Positions 24,387-33,190 of a stretch of 38,464 bases of DNA are shown piece by piece. Made by a program: the position numbers and the translations under genes. Under the pieces are notes generated by a model. The model saw only the letters and a list, made by a program, of their open reading frames with translations. It searched no databases and was not told where the DNA came from. This stretch comes from Alphaproteobacteria bacterium (GTDB lineage Bacteria > Pseudomonadota > Alphaproteobacteria > RF32 > CAG-239): NCBI GenBank assembly GCA_017457005.1, contig JAFTII010000021.1:1-38464 (forward strand), given 5' to 3'. Numbering within the stretch: the first letter of the stretch is position 1; every line of letters begins with the position of its first letter.

Positions 24387-25068
24387 TTTTTCCGTTACCT
24401 CTTTTTCTGTTTACAAGAACGGTAAGCAATTCCGGCATTTGACGATAAAATGCGCAACTTTTATAAAAGTCTTTTTTATGCACCTCAAAAATCATTCTCG
24501 GCTCTCCATGCCCATAATGAGAAGCCTCCTTAAAACCTACTTGTTTTCCGCCTATCCGTTCAATCAATTTACGAGAAAATTTATTATTCGGATGGGCTGT
24601 AATATCTAACTTATCATACTTCTTAAAAAAATGATGAACTAATCCTCTGACTGCTTCAGTTGCGTATCCTTGAGTGCCATACTGAGGATCTATAAAATAT
24701 CCGAGATCACCATATATCAATTTACCGTCCTCATTAATCGGTAACATATCAACCGTCACATTTCCGATAAGCTTTCCATCAGGAAGACGAACAGCCATTC
24801 TGTATGTTGATCGTGGAGATTGCTCCTTTTCATTTGAAGCCTTGATAAGAAATTCCGAAACTTTTTGACGAATAACCAAATCACGATCAGGTGTTTGAGG
24901 ATCAACCTGAAATGTGTAAAACGGGCAATAACCTTCCGTAGAATGTTCATCAGCATTATGATTGATATTAAATGCAATTTCACGTAAACGAGAAAAATCA
25001 GATGCTGAAAATTCATCTATAATTAAGCGGGAAGTTGCAATCGGAATAAAGTCTTCTTGTGCCGGCAT
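24379..25068 (-). CDS. GNAT-family N-acetyltransferase, RimJ/RimL-like
   Basis: The 229-residue protein begins with TSRLIIDEFSASDF, like RimJ/RimL enzymes, and has LIGNVTVDMLP, the acetyl-CoA loop YGTQGYATEAV (near residues 129-139) and NKFSRKLIERIGGKQVG. An insertion around residues 40-75 is longer than usual. The substrate is unknown. It is first gene of the run GNAT-VanX-like-sufE-sucC-sucD-comF and lies 95 bases from the suf operon end; that gap has no clear terminator. Confidence 0.82.
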   Translation of the reverse strand: MPAQEDFIPIATSRLIIDEFSASDFSRLREIAFNINHNADEHSTEGYCPFYTFQVDPQTPDRDLVIRQKVSEFLIKASNEKEQSPRSTYRMAVRLPDGKLIGNVTVDMLPINEDGKLIYGDLGYFIDPQYGTQGYATEAVRGLVHHFFKKYDKLDITAHPNNKFSRKLIERIGGKQVGFKEASHYGHGEPRMIFEVHKKDFYKSCAFYRQMPELLTVLVNRKRGNGKNV

Positions 25069-25164
25069 ATAAAAATCCTCTTAAGTTTATGCTTAGGCAT
25101 AACATTTAATCTGATTTAAAACAATATTTTTTTGATTATATTTTTTATTCAACAGATTATTAAT

Positions 25165-25596
25165 CTAAAAAAACTCAAACATAGCTCTTGCTTCTTCGCT
25201 CATATTTTCTATACTCCAAGCCGGTTCCCAAACTACTTTTACCGTTACCAAACCAATCCCTTCAATAGCAGCAACGGCGTCTGCGGCTTGTTGAGGAAGA
25301 ATACCGGCAACCGGACAGGTGGGAGCAGTAACGGTCATATCAATATCAACATCTCCGTTTTCTTTTTGCTCAATACGATATATAAGCCCCATATCCCAGA
25401 TATTTATCATAATTTCAGGATCAGAAACCGTTTTTAGAGCATCAATAATGCTTTCTCTTGAAACGTGATTAGTTATAACATCTAACTTTTTACCGGCATA
25501 TGCAATATAATCTCTTTGCATTGCGCCATCTTCACCCAAACCCATAGCATCTAGAAGCTGTTGTTCGTTATCATCAAATATTTTGTTTTCGGTCAT
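25165..25596 (-). CDS. sufT: SufT, MIP18-family Fe-S assembly factor
   Basis: SufT (DUF59) helps maturation of Fe-S proteins. The 143-residue protein has a variable N-terminal ~45 residues, then the domain: IIDALKTVSDPEIMINIWDMGLIY, the conserved TAPTCPVAG with its reactive Cys and VKVVWEPAWSIENMSEEAR. It lies eight bases after sufS and ends the operon, as in many alphaproteobacteria. Confidence 0.92.
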   Translation of the reverse strand: MTENKIFDDNEQQLLDAMGLGEDGAMQRDYIAYAGKKLDVITNHVSRESIIDALKTVSDPEIMINIWDMGLIYRIEQKENGDVDIDMTVTAPTCPVAGILPQQAADAVAAIEGIGLVTVKVVWEPAWSIENMSEEARAMFEFF

Positions 25597-25604
25597 AATA
25601 GTTC

Positions 25605-26819
25605 CTAAAAAAATGTTTTGGCCTTCTGGAGAGCAGCTATAAACGTATCAACATCTTCTTGATCAGAGTATAATCCCAGAGAGGCTCGGGCTAAAGACTC
25701 ATAACCCATTCTGCGAATAAGAGGAGCTGCGCAATGATGGCCAACCCTGACAGCAACTCCTTCTTTATCCAAAATAAAGGCTAAATCTTGCGGATGCACC
25801 CCTTCTATCAAGAAAGAAAAAACACCACCTTTACCTTCTGCCGTACCAACCTCTATCAGACCATCAACTTCCTTTAATCGCCGATGCATATAATTTGTTA
25901 ATTCTTGTTCATGCTGATAAATATTTATCATTCCTAAATTCATCATATATTCAAGGGCAGCTCCCAAGCCTATAGCTTGAACAATTGCCGGTGTACCAGC
26001 CTCAAATCTGGAAGGAGGAACATCAAAAGTCGTCGCCTGATAAGTCACAATATTTACCATATCTCCGCCAAACTGATATGGAGGCATGGCATTTAATAAA
26101 TCATATTTACCGTATAACACCCCTATTCCGGTAGGTCCATAAGTTTTATGACCGGAAAAAGCTAAAAAATCACAATCTAAATCCTGAACATCAGTAGGAT
26201 GATGAACAACATATTGGCATCCGTCAATCAAAAATTTTGCTCCAACTGCATGAGCAGAGCTAATCATCTCTTTTAATGGAAAAACCGTACCCAAAACATT
26301 AGACATACCGGTTACGGCAACTAACTTCGTCTTACCGCTGAGAAGTTTACAATATTCTTCCCAATCAAAAGAACCGTCATCTTTTATCTTAAATATTTTA
26401 AGTTCAAAACCTATTTCATCTCGTAACATCTGCCATGGAACCAGATTGGCATGATGTTCAGCTTCTGATATTAGCACCTCGTCCATCTTAGTAAGAAACT
26501 TACGTCCCCATGTAAATGCGACGAGGTTAATGGCTTCAGTTGCATTGCGAGTAAAAACAATTTCTTGTTCTGATTTGGCATTAATAAACTTTTGGACTGT
26601 TTTTCGTGCTTGCTCGTATTCTGAAGTAATTTCTTCAGACAACTGATAGGAACCTCTATGTACGTTAGCATAGCTTTTAGTATAAATATCTACAATCTTA
26701 TCAATAACTACTTGCGGTTTTTGCGCTGAAGCCGCAGAATCCAAAAAAGTGTTTCTCTTACCGTTAATTTCTCTGGCTAATACCGGAAAGTCGCGGCGAA
26801 CTGATAGTAAATCATACAT
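25605..26819 (-). CDS. sufS: Cysteine desulfurase SufS
   Basis: PLP enzyme that takes sulfur from cysteine for Fe-S clusters. The 404-residue protein of class II type has ATEAINLVAFTWG, SEAEHHANLVPWQ, the PLP lysine in FSGHKTYGPTGIGVLYG and the catalytic Cys in RVGHHCAAPLIRR near the C-terminus. It begins 11 bases after sufD. Length and motifs are complete. Confidence 0.95.
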   Translation of the reverse strand: MYDLLSVRRDFPVLAREINGKRNTFLDSAASAQKPQVVIDKIVDIYTKSYANVHRGSYQLSEEITSEYEQARKTVQKFINAKSEQEIVFTRNATEAINLVAFTWGRKFLTKMDEVLISEAEHHANLVPWQMLRDEIGFELKIFKIKDDGSFDWEEYCKLLSGKTKLVAVTGMSNVLGTVFPLKEMISSAHAVGAKFLIDGCQYVVHHPTDVQDLDCDFLAFSGHKTYGPTGIGVLYGKYDLLNAMPPYQFGGDMVNIVTYQATTFDVPPSRFEAGTPAIVQAIGLGAALEYMMNLGMINIYQHEQELTNYMHRRLKEVDGLIEVGTAEGKGGVFSFLIEGVHPQDLAFILDKEGVAVRVGHHCAAPLIRRMGYESLARASLGLYSDQEDVDTFIAALQKAKTFF

Positions 26820-26830
26820 ATTGACAATCC

Positions 26831-28084
26831 TTATTTGCGGTTTTCCTGTGTTATTAATTTAATCCATTGAGAGATTTTTTCATTATCTATTTTAGTAGTA
26901 ATTTCATCAAGGTACGCATCTATCAAAAGTTGTTTGGCTTCTTCAATCCCTATACCACGTGAGCGCATATAAAACAGCTGTTCTTCATCAAGTTCACCAC
27001 TTGCTGCACCATGCGAACACTTTACATCATCAGCATATATTTCTAATTCAGGCTTAACATCAACCTCTGCATTATCAGACAGGAGCAAAGCTTTATGTAG
27101 TTGATTTCCTTCAGTTCCAATTGCGTTGGGTGCAATATGAATTTTCCCTTGAAATACACCTTTAGCATTGCCGCTAACAACACCTTTGATCAGCTGATGT
27201 GAATAAGTATGCGGGGCTAAATGTTCAACATTAGTTGTAGTATCTAAAGTTGCCCAACCGTCCATCAAATAAGCTGCATTAATCTCGGTTTCGGCTCCTT
27301 CATCTTTGAGCTGAACCAAGGTTTCATTTCTGCCAATATTTGCACCTCTTTGTAAGCAAAAACTTTGATATTTGGAACACCTGTTTTGCGAAACAGCACT
27401 AAAAGCTATATGATTAGCCTTAAAAGCCTCATCCTGAACTTTATAATGTTGAAGATTTGCATTAGAAGCCAGATAAATTTCATTTACGATATTTGCTAAG
27501 TATCCGGACTTTGTATCTCCGCTATATGTATGATACTCAACAACAGTTGCAGCGGAATTTTCATCTAAAACAATAATATTTCTCAAATTAAATAATAGAT
27601 TAATATCGCTGCCTTCAGTATGACTGATAATTGCCAAAGGCTTTTTTATATTAACATTTTTTTCTATTTTTATAAAAACTCCTTCTTGCAAATAAGCCTG
27701 ATTTAGAGCGACAAACGGATGAGTGTTAATATTTGCCAGTTTGCATATATAGTTATGCAGTTCCGGATGAAACAATATTGCTTCAATCAGAGGAATGACC
27801 TCCACCCCTTGCGGTAAGTTACTGGATGAAGGACAAAACCACCCATTCTCAAAACAAATTTTATAACAGTCAAACGGCAATTCTATTGCTGTGGTATCAG
27901 AAGTTGTTTGACTAATTATAAAATCTTTTGATTTTAGTTCTCTCAGCTTAGTATATTTCCACGCTTCGGTTTTGGCTGACGGGAATCCTTGCTCTTTAAA
28001 TGCAGAACTTCCTGATTGGCGCAGTCTTGAAAGCCAAGGAGATTCAGAACCGAGAAGTTTAACATTTTGTAAAAGATTGTTCAT
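26831..28084 (-). CDS. sufD: Fe-S assembly scaffold subunit SufD
   Basis: Beta-helical partner of SufB in the SufBC2D scaffold. The 417-residue protein has the N-terminal helical part with EAWKYTKLRELKSKDF, the central beta-helix including DTTTNVEHLAPHTYSHQLIKGV and GVFQGKIHI, and the C-terminal CSHGAASGELDEEQLFYMRSRGI shown here by its key residues Cys, His and RSRGI. It follows sufC by one base. Confidence 0.93.
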   Translation of the reverse strand: MNNLLQNVKLLGSESPWLSRLRQSGSSAFKEQGFPSAKTEAWKYTKLRELKSKDFIISQTTSDTTAIELPFDCYKICFENGWFCPSSSNLPQGVEVIPLIEAILFHPELHNYICKLANINTHPFVALNQAYLQEGVFIKIEKNVNIKKPLAIISHTEGSDINLLFNLRNIIVLDENSAATVVEYHTYSGDTKSGYLANIVNEIYLASNANLQHYKVQDEAFKANHIAFSAVSQNRCSKYQSFCLQRGANIGRNETLVQLKDEGAETEINAAYLMDGWATLDTTTNVEHLAPHTYSHQLIKGVVSGNAKGVFQGKIHIAPNAIGTEGNQLHKALLLSDNAEVDVKPELEIYADDVKCSHGAASGELDEEQLFYMRSRGIGIEEAKQLLIDAYLDEITTKIDNEKISQWIKLITQENRK

Positions 28085-28085
28085 G

Positions 28086-28844
28086 TTATTTCTCTTTCAC
28101 AAATTCGGCATAGCCTTTTTCTTCCAATTCCAGCGCCAAATCTTTGCCTCCGGATTTTACTATTTTGCCATCTGCATACACATGAACAAAGTCCGGAACC
28201 ACATAATTCAATAAACGCTGGTAGTGCGTAATTACCAACATAGAGCGCTTACCGTCTCTTAAGGCATTAACACCGTCAGATACAACTTTGAGAGCATCTA
28301 TGTCTAAACCGGAATCAGCTTCATCAAGAATTGCGAACGACGGCTTTAAAATTGACATTTGCAAGGTTTCCAGACGTTTTTTTTCTCCACCGGAAAAGCC
28401 GACATTTAACGAACGTTTTATCATATCCGCATCAATTCCCAGTTTGCGACCTTCTTCACGAAGCATTTTGATAAACTCCATAGTATCTAATTCCGGCAAA
28501 TTTTGATATTTGCGAATAGAATTAACCGCATGCTTTAAAAAGGTTGAAGTCGGAACTCCGGGAATCTCTACAGGATATTGCATTGCTAAAAAGATACCTT
28601 CTCTTGCTCTTTCTTCCGGAGACATCGCCAATAAATTCTTGCCTTTAAAACGGATAGATCCTGAAGTTACAGAATACCCTTCTTTTCCACAAAGGATATT
28701 AGATAAAGTAGATTTTCCGGCACCGTTAGGTCCCATTAAAGCATGAACCTCACCCTCATTGATGGTTAGGTTGAAGCCTTTGATAATCTCTTTGTCACAA
28801 ACTCCGGCATATAAATCTTCTATTTCCAATAAAGGTGTCGTCAT
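28086..28844 (-). CDS. sufC: Fe-S assembly ATPase SufC
   Basis: ABC-type ATPase that drives SufBD rearrangement. The 252-residue protein has Walker A GPNGAGKST (38-46), the Q-loop in LAMQYPVEIPGVP, the signature FSGGEKKRLE, Walker B FAILDEADSGLD and the switch His in VITHYQRLL. The ATG overlaps the stop of the MazG-like gene by one base. Confidence 0.96.
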   Translation of the reverse strand: MTTPLLEIEDLYAGVCDKEIIKGFNLTINEGEVHALMGPNGAGKSTLSNILCGKEGYSVTSGSIRFKGKNLLAMSPEERAREGIFLAMQYPVEIPGVPTSTFLKHAVNSIRKYQNLPELDTMEFIKMLREEGRKLGIDADMIKRSLNVGFSGGEKKRLETLQMSILKPSFAILDEADSGLDIDALKVVSDGVNALRDGKRSMLVITHYQRLLNYVVPDFVHVYADGKIVKSGGKDLALELEEKGYAEFVKEK

Positions 28845-29122
28845 TATTTATTATCCCAATCATTAAGTCTTTGTTCAATCAACTTTATTTTATTTGCTTT
28901 ATATTCGGCAACTGCGTCTGCAATTTTATAATTTTCTTTCAGTTGCTCCAACATAATCTCAACATCTGCCGTTTCTTCAACTATTGCTGAAATGTTATCT
29001 TTTCCACGTGAAATATTTTTTAATATCTCTTTGGTTAATTCAGCCATTTCCTCCACAACCATAAGCATTTGAGGTTGTTCTCCCCAAGTTTTGAGCGCTC
29101 GCTTTAAAACCGGATTAGTCAT
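28844..29122 (-). CDS. MazG-like NTP pyrophosphohydrolase-fold protein inside the suf operon
   Basis: A 92-residue helical protein. EEMAE (residues 24-28) and EETAD (48-52) match the EExxE-x(12-28)-ExxD metal motif of all-alpha NTP pyrophosphatases (MazG/dUTPase superfamily), with a spacing of 20. The W-G-x-x-x-Q-x-x-M-V-x-EE start is also typical. Such enzymes hydrolyse (d)NTPs to the monophosphate, but the substrate here is unknown. It overlaps sufB and sufC by one base each (TAATG), so translation is coupled on both sides. Standard suf operons have no such gene between sufB and sufC. Confidence 0.75.
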   Translation of the reverse strand: MTNPVLKRALKTWGEQPQMLMVVEEMAELTKEILKNISRGKDNISAIVEETADVEIMLEQLKENYKIADAVAEYKANKIKLIEQRLNDWDNK

Positions 29123-30567
29123 TATCCTACACTCCCTTCTAAAGATATATTTATCAGCTTTGCTGCTTCAATTGCAAATTCCATCGGCAAATGTTGCATA
29201 ACTTCTTTGCAAAAACCGTTAACAATAAGGCTGACAGCCTCTTCCTCATCAATACCTCGTTGCCGGCAATAAAATAATTGTTCATCACTAATTTTAGAGG
29301 TAGTTGCCTCATGTTCAAGTTTAGCAGTACGATTGCGATTTTCCACATAAGGAATAGTATGTGAACCACAAGTTGCTCCAATAAGCAAGCTGTCACATTG
29401 AGAATAGTTGCGTGCATTTTCGGCAGATGGACTGACCTTAACCAAACCACGATACGTTTGATTTGAAAATCCGGCAGAAATTCCCTTAGATATAATTTTA
29501 GAAGATGTATTCTTTCCGATATGTATCATCTTGGTTCCGGTATCTGCTTGTTGGCGATTGTTAGTAATCGCTACCGAATAAAATTCTCCGACAGAGTTAT
29601 CTCCTTGCAATATACAAGACGGATATTTCCAAGTTACGGCTGATCCGGTTTCAACCTGTGTCCATGAAACTTTAGAATTTGCTCCGCGGCAAGCTGCTCT
29701 TTTGGTTACAAAATTATAAACGCCGCCTTTTCCGTCTTTGTCTCCGGGGTACCAATTTTGAACCGTAGAATATTTTACCTCGGCGTCTTTCATAATTACT
29801 ATTTCTACAATAGCTGCATGGAGTTGATTTTCATCTCGTTGAGGAGCCGTACACCCTTCCAAATAAGAAACATAACTTTCGTCATCAGCAACAATCAATG
29901 TCCGTTCAAATTGTCCGGTATTTTTGGCATTAATGCGAAAATATGTAGATAGCTCCATAGGACATTTAACACCTTTGGGAATGTAAACAAAAGAACCATC
30001 CGTAAAAACCGCCGAATTTAAACAAGCAAAAAAATTATCCGTATATGGTACTACCGACCCTAAATATTGACGAACCAAATCCGGATATTCTTTTACGGCT
30101 TCGGATATGGAGCAAAAAATTACTCCTTTTTCAGCCAGTTTTGCACGATATGTTGTTGCAACAGAAACACTATCAAACACAGCATCAACCGCAACCACTC
30201 CGGCCAAAGCCTCCTGTTCTTTAAGTGGGATACCCAGTTTTGCGTAGGTTTCAAGCAGTTCAGGATCTACCTCGTCCAAACTTTTAGGGGCAACCTTTTG
30301 CTTTGGGGCAGAATAGTAATAGAGATCTTGATAGTCTATTTTATCATAAACCAATTTTGCCCATGTCGGCTCTGACATCGTTTGCCAAAACTCAAAAGCT
30401 CGCAAACGAAAATCCAATAACCATGCCGGCTCATTTTTTTTGGATGAAATGAGCCTGATTATATCTTCATTTAAGCCTTTAGGCGCAGTATCCGCATCAA
30501 TTTCGGTAATAAAACCGTATTTGTATTTATCACCTGATGTATCTTCTATATTATCTAATTTTGCCAT
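29122..30567 (-). CDS. sufB: Fe-S assembly scaffold subunit SufB
   Basis: Main scaffold of the SUF system, where the cluster is built. It has the YKYGF N-terminal segment, the [21 protein letters not shown] region, [13 protein letters not shown], the beta-helix, [17 protein letters not shown] with the conserved Cys and His, and [19 protein letters not shown] chose ATG 30567 (481 residues), which has AGAGA upstream; the longer frame from 30618 would run through the promoter candidate. First gene of the operon. No sufA or regulator gene accompanies it. Confidence 0.93.
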   Translation of the reverse strand: MAKLDNIEDTSGDKYKYGFITEIDADTAPKGLNEDIIRLISSKKNEPAWLLDFRLRAFEFWQTMSEPTWAKLVYDKIDYQDLYYYSAPKQKVAPKSLDEVDPELLETYAKLGIPLKEQEALAGVVAVDAVFDSVSVATTYRAKLAEKGVIFCSISEAVKEYPDLVRQYLGSVVPYTDNFFACLNSAVFTDGSFVYIPKGVKCPMELSTYFRINAKNTGQFERTLIVADDESYVSYLEGCTAPQRDENQLHAAIVEIVIMKDAEVKYSTVQNWYPGDKDGKGGVYNFVTKRAACRGANSKVSWTQVETGSAVTWKYPSCILQGDNSVGEFYSVAITNNRQQADTGTKMIHIGKNTSSKIISKGISAGFSNQTYRGLVKVSPSAENARNYSQCDSLLIGATCGSHTIPYVENRNRTAKLEHEATTSKISDEQLFYCRQRGIDEEEAVSLIVNGFCKEVMQHLPMEFAIEAAKLINISLEGSVG

Positions 30568-30589
30568 TATTTTCTCTTTTCGTCCCCTA

Positions 30590-30618
30590 AAATTAGTGTT
30601 TTTTTTATTAAATTGCAA
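30590..30618 (-). promoter_or_regulatory. Candidate suf operon promoter
   Basis: On the minus strand TTGCAA (30618-30613), a 17-base spacer and TAATTT (30595-30590) give a start near 30583 and a leader of about 16 bases. I saw no IscR, RirA or Fur box that I would trust. Confidence 0.45.
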
Positions 30619-30684
30619 CTCATATTTAACCTTATTTTAGCTTTTCTCCCTCTATTCTGAATTTAAGATATAAAAACGAGGTTT

Positions 30685-31734
30685 ATGATGATTTATCTAA
30701 TATTAACAATTATCTCCATAACCGTTGCTTTAGCTTGTTCCGCGTGGGTAATAATTCTCAACCGTAAACTTAAAGATACTCAATCTGCTCTAAAAGAATT
30801 AATTAAAGAAAATGAGCAACAAAATGAACAAAATTCTGCCGACGGAAAGATTTATTTTAAAATTGACAGTAATTTCAATATTACATCCATAAGCGAATCG
30901 GCGGCCAAACAATTAGGATATGATACCGGCACAATAATTAACAATTCCGTGTTCAACAGCATTATTGAAGATACATCGGCACAAAATGAATTACTAAAAG
31001 CCACTTTGGCCCAAATGTGCAGAGATCCCAAAACTTTAAATATCCAGCTTATATTACAAAAAAGCGATAAAACCAAACAAGTTATGTATTGTCGTTTACG
31101 ACCTATTTTGAACGAAATATTGGAATGTGAGGGTATCAGTTTTTATTGCCAAGATGTTTCGCAAGTCAGAGAGTGGAAACAGAATCTTACCAATTTTCAA
31201 AAAACCGATATATTTACCAATACACTGAACGAAGTTGCCTTATTACACAGATTTGCTCATGATTTTCAGCTTGCAAAACGCTACAATCGTGAGTTTTCTT
31301 GCGTGATTATTGAACTTAAAGATGTTTATGAGTTTATAAGTAAAGGGATAGATTTTGAAACCGCTGACAAAATGCTTAAATCAGTAGGACAAGTTTGCTC
31401 TGATAATTTGCCGAAAAATTCAGCTATCGGAAGAGTTGATAAAACAAAGTTCTTTATGTTTATGAATAAAACTCCTCGTTCTGAAGCCAAAAAACTGGCT
31501 GAAAACATCTTACATTCGGCCGTTGAAGCAATTAAAAAACTTCGGGTTGACGAATATAATGCGCAAATGATGGTTGTAACATATACAAATCGGCGCAATT
31601 TTAATGATACATACGATGCCATGATATCCAGAGTCCGCAGACACATTAATTCCGCACTTAATAAAAAAATATATGGCTTAGTATCATCAGACGAACGAGG
31701 CGTATCTATAGAGGCATTAAAGGAAAAGAAGTGA
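30685..31734 (+). CDS. Membrane protein with PAS and degenerate GGDEF domains
   Basis: The 349-residue protein has one N-terminal membrane helix (LILTIISITVALACSAWVII), a short coiled coil (35-50), a PAS domain (about 53-160: FKIDSNFNITSISESAAKQLGY through GISFYCQDVSQV, shown by key spans) and a GGDEF-like domain (about 175-325). The latter keeps the outline (LLHRFAHDFQLAKRYNREFSCVIIEL) but has VDKTKF where GGDEF should be, so it should not make cyclic di-GMP. It may be a sensor or bind nucleotides; this is inference. It overlaps the NlpD-like gene by four bases. Confidence 0.7.
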   Translation: MMIYLILTIISITVALACSAWVIILNRKLKDTQSALKELIKENEQQNEQNSADGKIYFKIDSNFNITSISESAAKQLGYDTGTIINNSVFNSIIEDTSAQNELLKATLAQMCRDPKTLNIQLILQKSDKTKQVMYCRLRPILNEILECEGISFYCQDVSQVREWKQNLTNFQKTDIFTNTLNEVALLHRFAHDFQLAKRYNREFSCVIIELKDVYEFISKGIDFETADKMLKSVGQVCSDNLPKNSAIGRVDKTKFFMFMNKTPRSEAKKLAENILHSAVEAIKKLRVDEYNAQMMVVTYTNRRNFNDTYDAMISRVRRHINSALNKKIYGLVSSDERGVSIEALKEKK

Positions 31735-32663
31735 TATTCATACGTCGGATATTCAGTATTATTGCTCTTATATGTTTGCTGAGCAGTTGTGCCAGCAACA
31801 AAATACCTTTATTAAATTACAGTTTAGATACTTGGTGGGGCAGAAGCTCCGTAGCACCTGAATATGTTTCCGTCAAAAAAGGCGATACACTTTACAGCAT
31901 TTCAAGAAGATATGATGTTCCGTTACGAGAAGTGATTGAAATAAACAATCTTCGTCCTCCATACGCATTACGAATCGGTCAGAACTTGAAAATGCCTAAA
32001 GCAAAATATCATATTGTTTGCAAAGGAGACACCTTATATAATATATCCAAACGTCATAATGTTGATATGAATTCGCTCAGCCGAATCAACAAACTAAATC
32101 CGCCTTATGCACTTAAAATAGGGCAAAAACTATTATTGCCGGGGGCTGTAGTAACAAAACCGCAAGCAACACATTATGTGGCCAACACTCCCAAAGTTAC
32201 CTCAAGATGGAAACCTAAAGCAAAAGTTGCAAGCAAAAAGAAAACTACTAATCGTTATACCAATTATTCGCACCCGATAAAAAAACGCAGTTCAAAATTT
32301 GCGTGGCCGGTAAAAGGAACCGTTATATCCAAATTCGGTGTTATTGCCAAAGGACGTAACAATGACGGAATCAACATCAAAGCTCCTTTAGGTACTGCCG
32401 TCAGAGCCGCTGATGCCGGAACCATAGCTTATGCCGGAAACGAGTTAAAAGGTTTCGGCAACCTTATTTTGATTAAACATTATGGCGGTTGGATTACCGC
32501 CTATGCTCACAATGACCGGCTTTTCGTCAAAAAAGGGCAAAAGGTACGCAAGGGAGAAAAAATATCAACCGTCGGAAGTTCCGGAGGTGTAAGCTTGCCT
32601 CAACTGCACTTTGAAATCCGAGCCGGAAAAAAAGCCGTTAATCCGCTATCCTATCTGCAATAA
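31731..32663 (+). CDS. nlpD: NlpD-like lipoprotein: two LysM domains and degenerate M23 (LytM) domain
   Basis: NlpD-type proteins activate periplasmic amidases that split the septum. Signal peptide with lipobox LSSC (Cys20); two LysM domains (about 45-89 and 93-137: KKGDTLYSISRRYDV and CKGDTLYNISKRHNV); a basic linker; and a LytM domain (about 193-308). The LytM zinc ligands are changed as in E. coli NlpD: HxxxD is NDGIN and HLH is QLH, so it is an activator rather than a peptidase. The start is GTG with AAGGA upstream, overlapping the previous stop (GTGA). Confidence 0.88.
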   Translation: MIFIRRIFSIIALICLLSSCASNKIPLLNYSLDTWWGRSSVAPEYVSVKKGDTLYSISRRYDVPLREVIEINNLRPPYALRIGQNLKMPKAKYHIVCKGDTLYNISKRHNVDMNSLSRINKLNPPYALKIGQKLLLPGAVVTKPQATHYVANTPKVTSRWKPKAKVASKKKTTNRYTNYSHPIKKRSSKFAWPVKGTVISKFGVIAKGRNNDGINIKAPLGTAVRAADAGTIAYAGNELKGFGNLILIKHYGGWITAYAHNDRLFVKKGQKVRKGEKISTVGSSGGVSLPQLHFEIRAGKKAVNPLSYLQ

Positions 32664-32694
32664 TCTGTATTAAAATACTTTTTTTATAAAAAAC

Positions 32695-32723
32695 TTGTGA
32701 AATAATAAAAATTACCCTATATA
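32695..32723 (+). promoter_or_regulatory. Promoter of yajC-secD-secF
   Basis: TTGTGA (32695-32700), a 17-base spacer and TATATA (32718-32723), followed by a leader of about 45 bases. A weak 5-pair hairpin with a T run (32667-32685) just before it may end the NlpD-like transcript. Confidence 0.6.
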
Positions 32724-32775
32724 AGCAAAGAGAATTGGTTTATAGTATTGATGAATTTAATTTAAGGAGAATAAA

Positions 32776-33168
32776 ATGTTTATCAATTCAGCTTTTGCAG
32801 CAGCCGAGACTGCAGCTTCTCAAGGAGCAGCATCTAATACCGGCATGATTGTACAATTAGTTCTTATCATGGCGGTTTTTTATATTTTTCTCATTCGTCC
32901 GCAGCAAAAGAAAATGAAACAACATGAGCAAATGTTGCAAACAATCAAAAAAGGCGACAAAATCATTACCGGAGGCGGAATCTTGGCAAAAGTTACCGAT
33001 GCCTCAGATCCTTTTGAATTGACTGTAGAAATTGCAAACGGTGTTGAAATTAAAGTTTATCGGGCAACAGTCAGAGAACTCTTAAAAGATGAGCCGGCAA
33101 CCGAAAAAGTTGTAACAAAAGTAAAAAACAAAAAACCGGCTAATGCTAATAAAAAATCAAAAAAATAA
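32776..33168 (+). CDS. yajC: Sec translocase accessory subunit YajC
   Basis: Small membrane protein of the SecDF-YajC complex. The 130-residue protein has an Ala-rich N-terminus, one membrane helix (MIVQLVLIMAVFYIFLI) directly followed by the signature RPQQKKMKQHEQML, then KGDKIITGGGILAKV and a Lys-rich tail longer than usual. AAGGAGA precedes the ATG. It is the first gene of the sec run. Confidence 0.95.
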   Translation: MFINSAFAAAETAASQGAASNTGMIVQLVLIMAVFYIFLIRPQQKKMKQHEQMLQTIKKGDKIITGGGILAKVTDASDPFELTVEIANGVEIKVYRATVRELLKDEPATEKVVTKVKNKKPANANKKSKK

Positions 33169-33190
33169 TCTAATATAAGGTAATCTGAGT

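Noticed and set aside
25069..25164. Terminator between sufT and the GNAT gene
   Set aside because: Only a 5-pair hairpin without a T run on the minus strand.
30568..30684. IscR, RirA or Fur box before sufB
   Set aside because: I looked for the known palindromes and found none that convinces.
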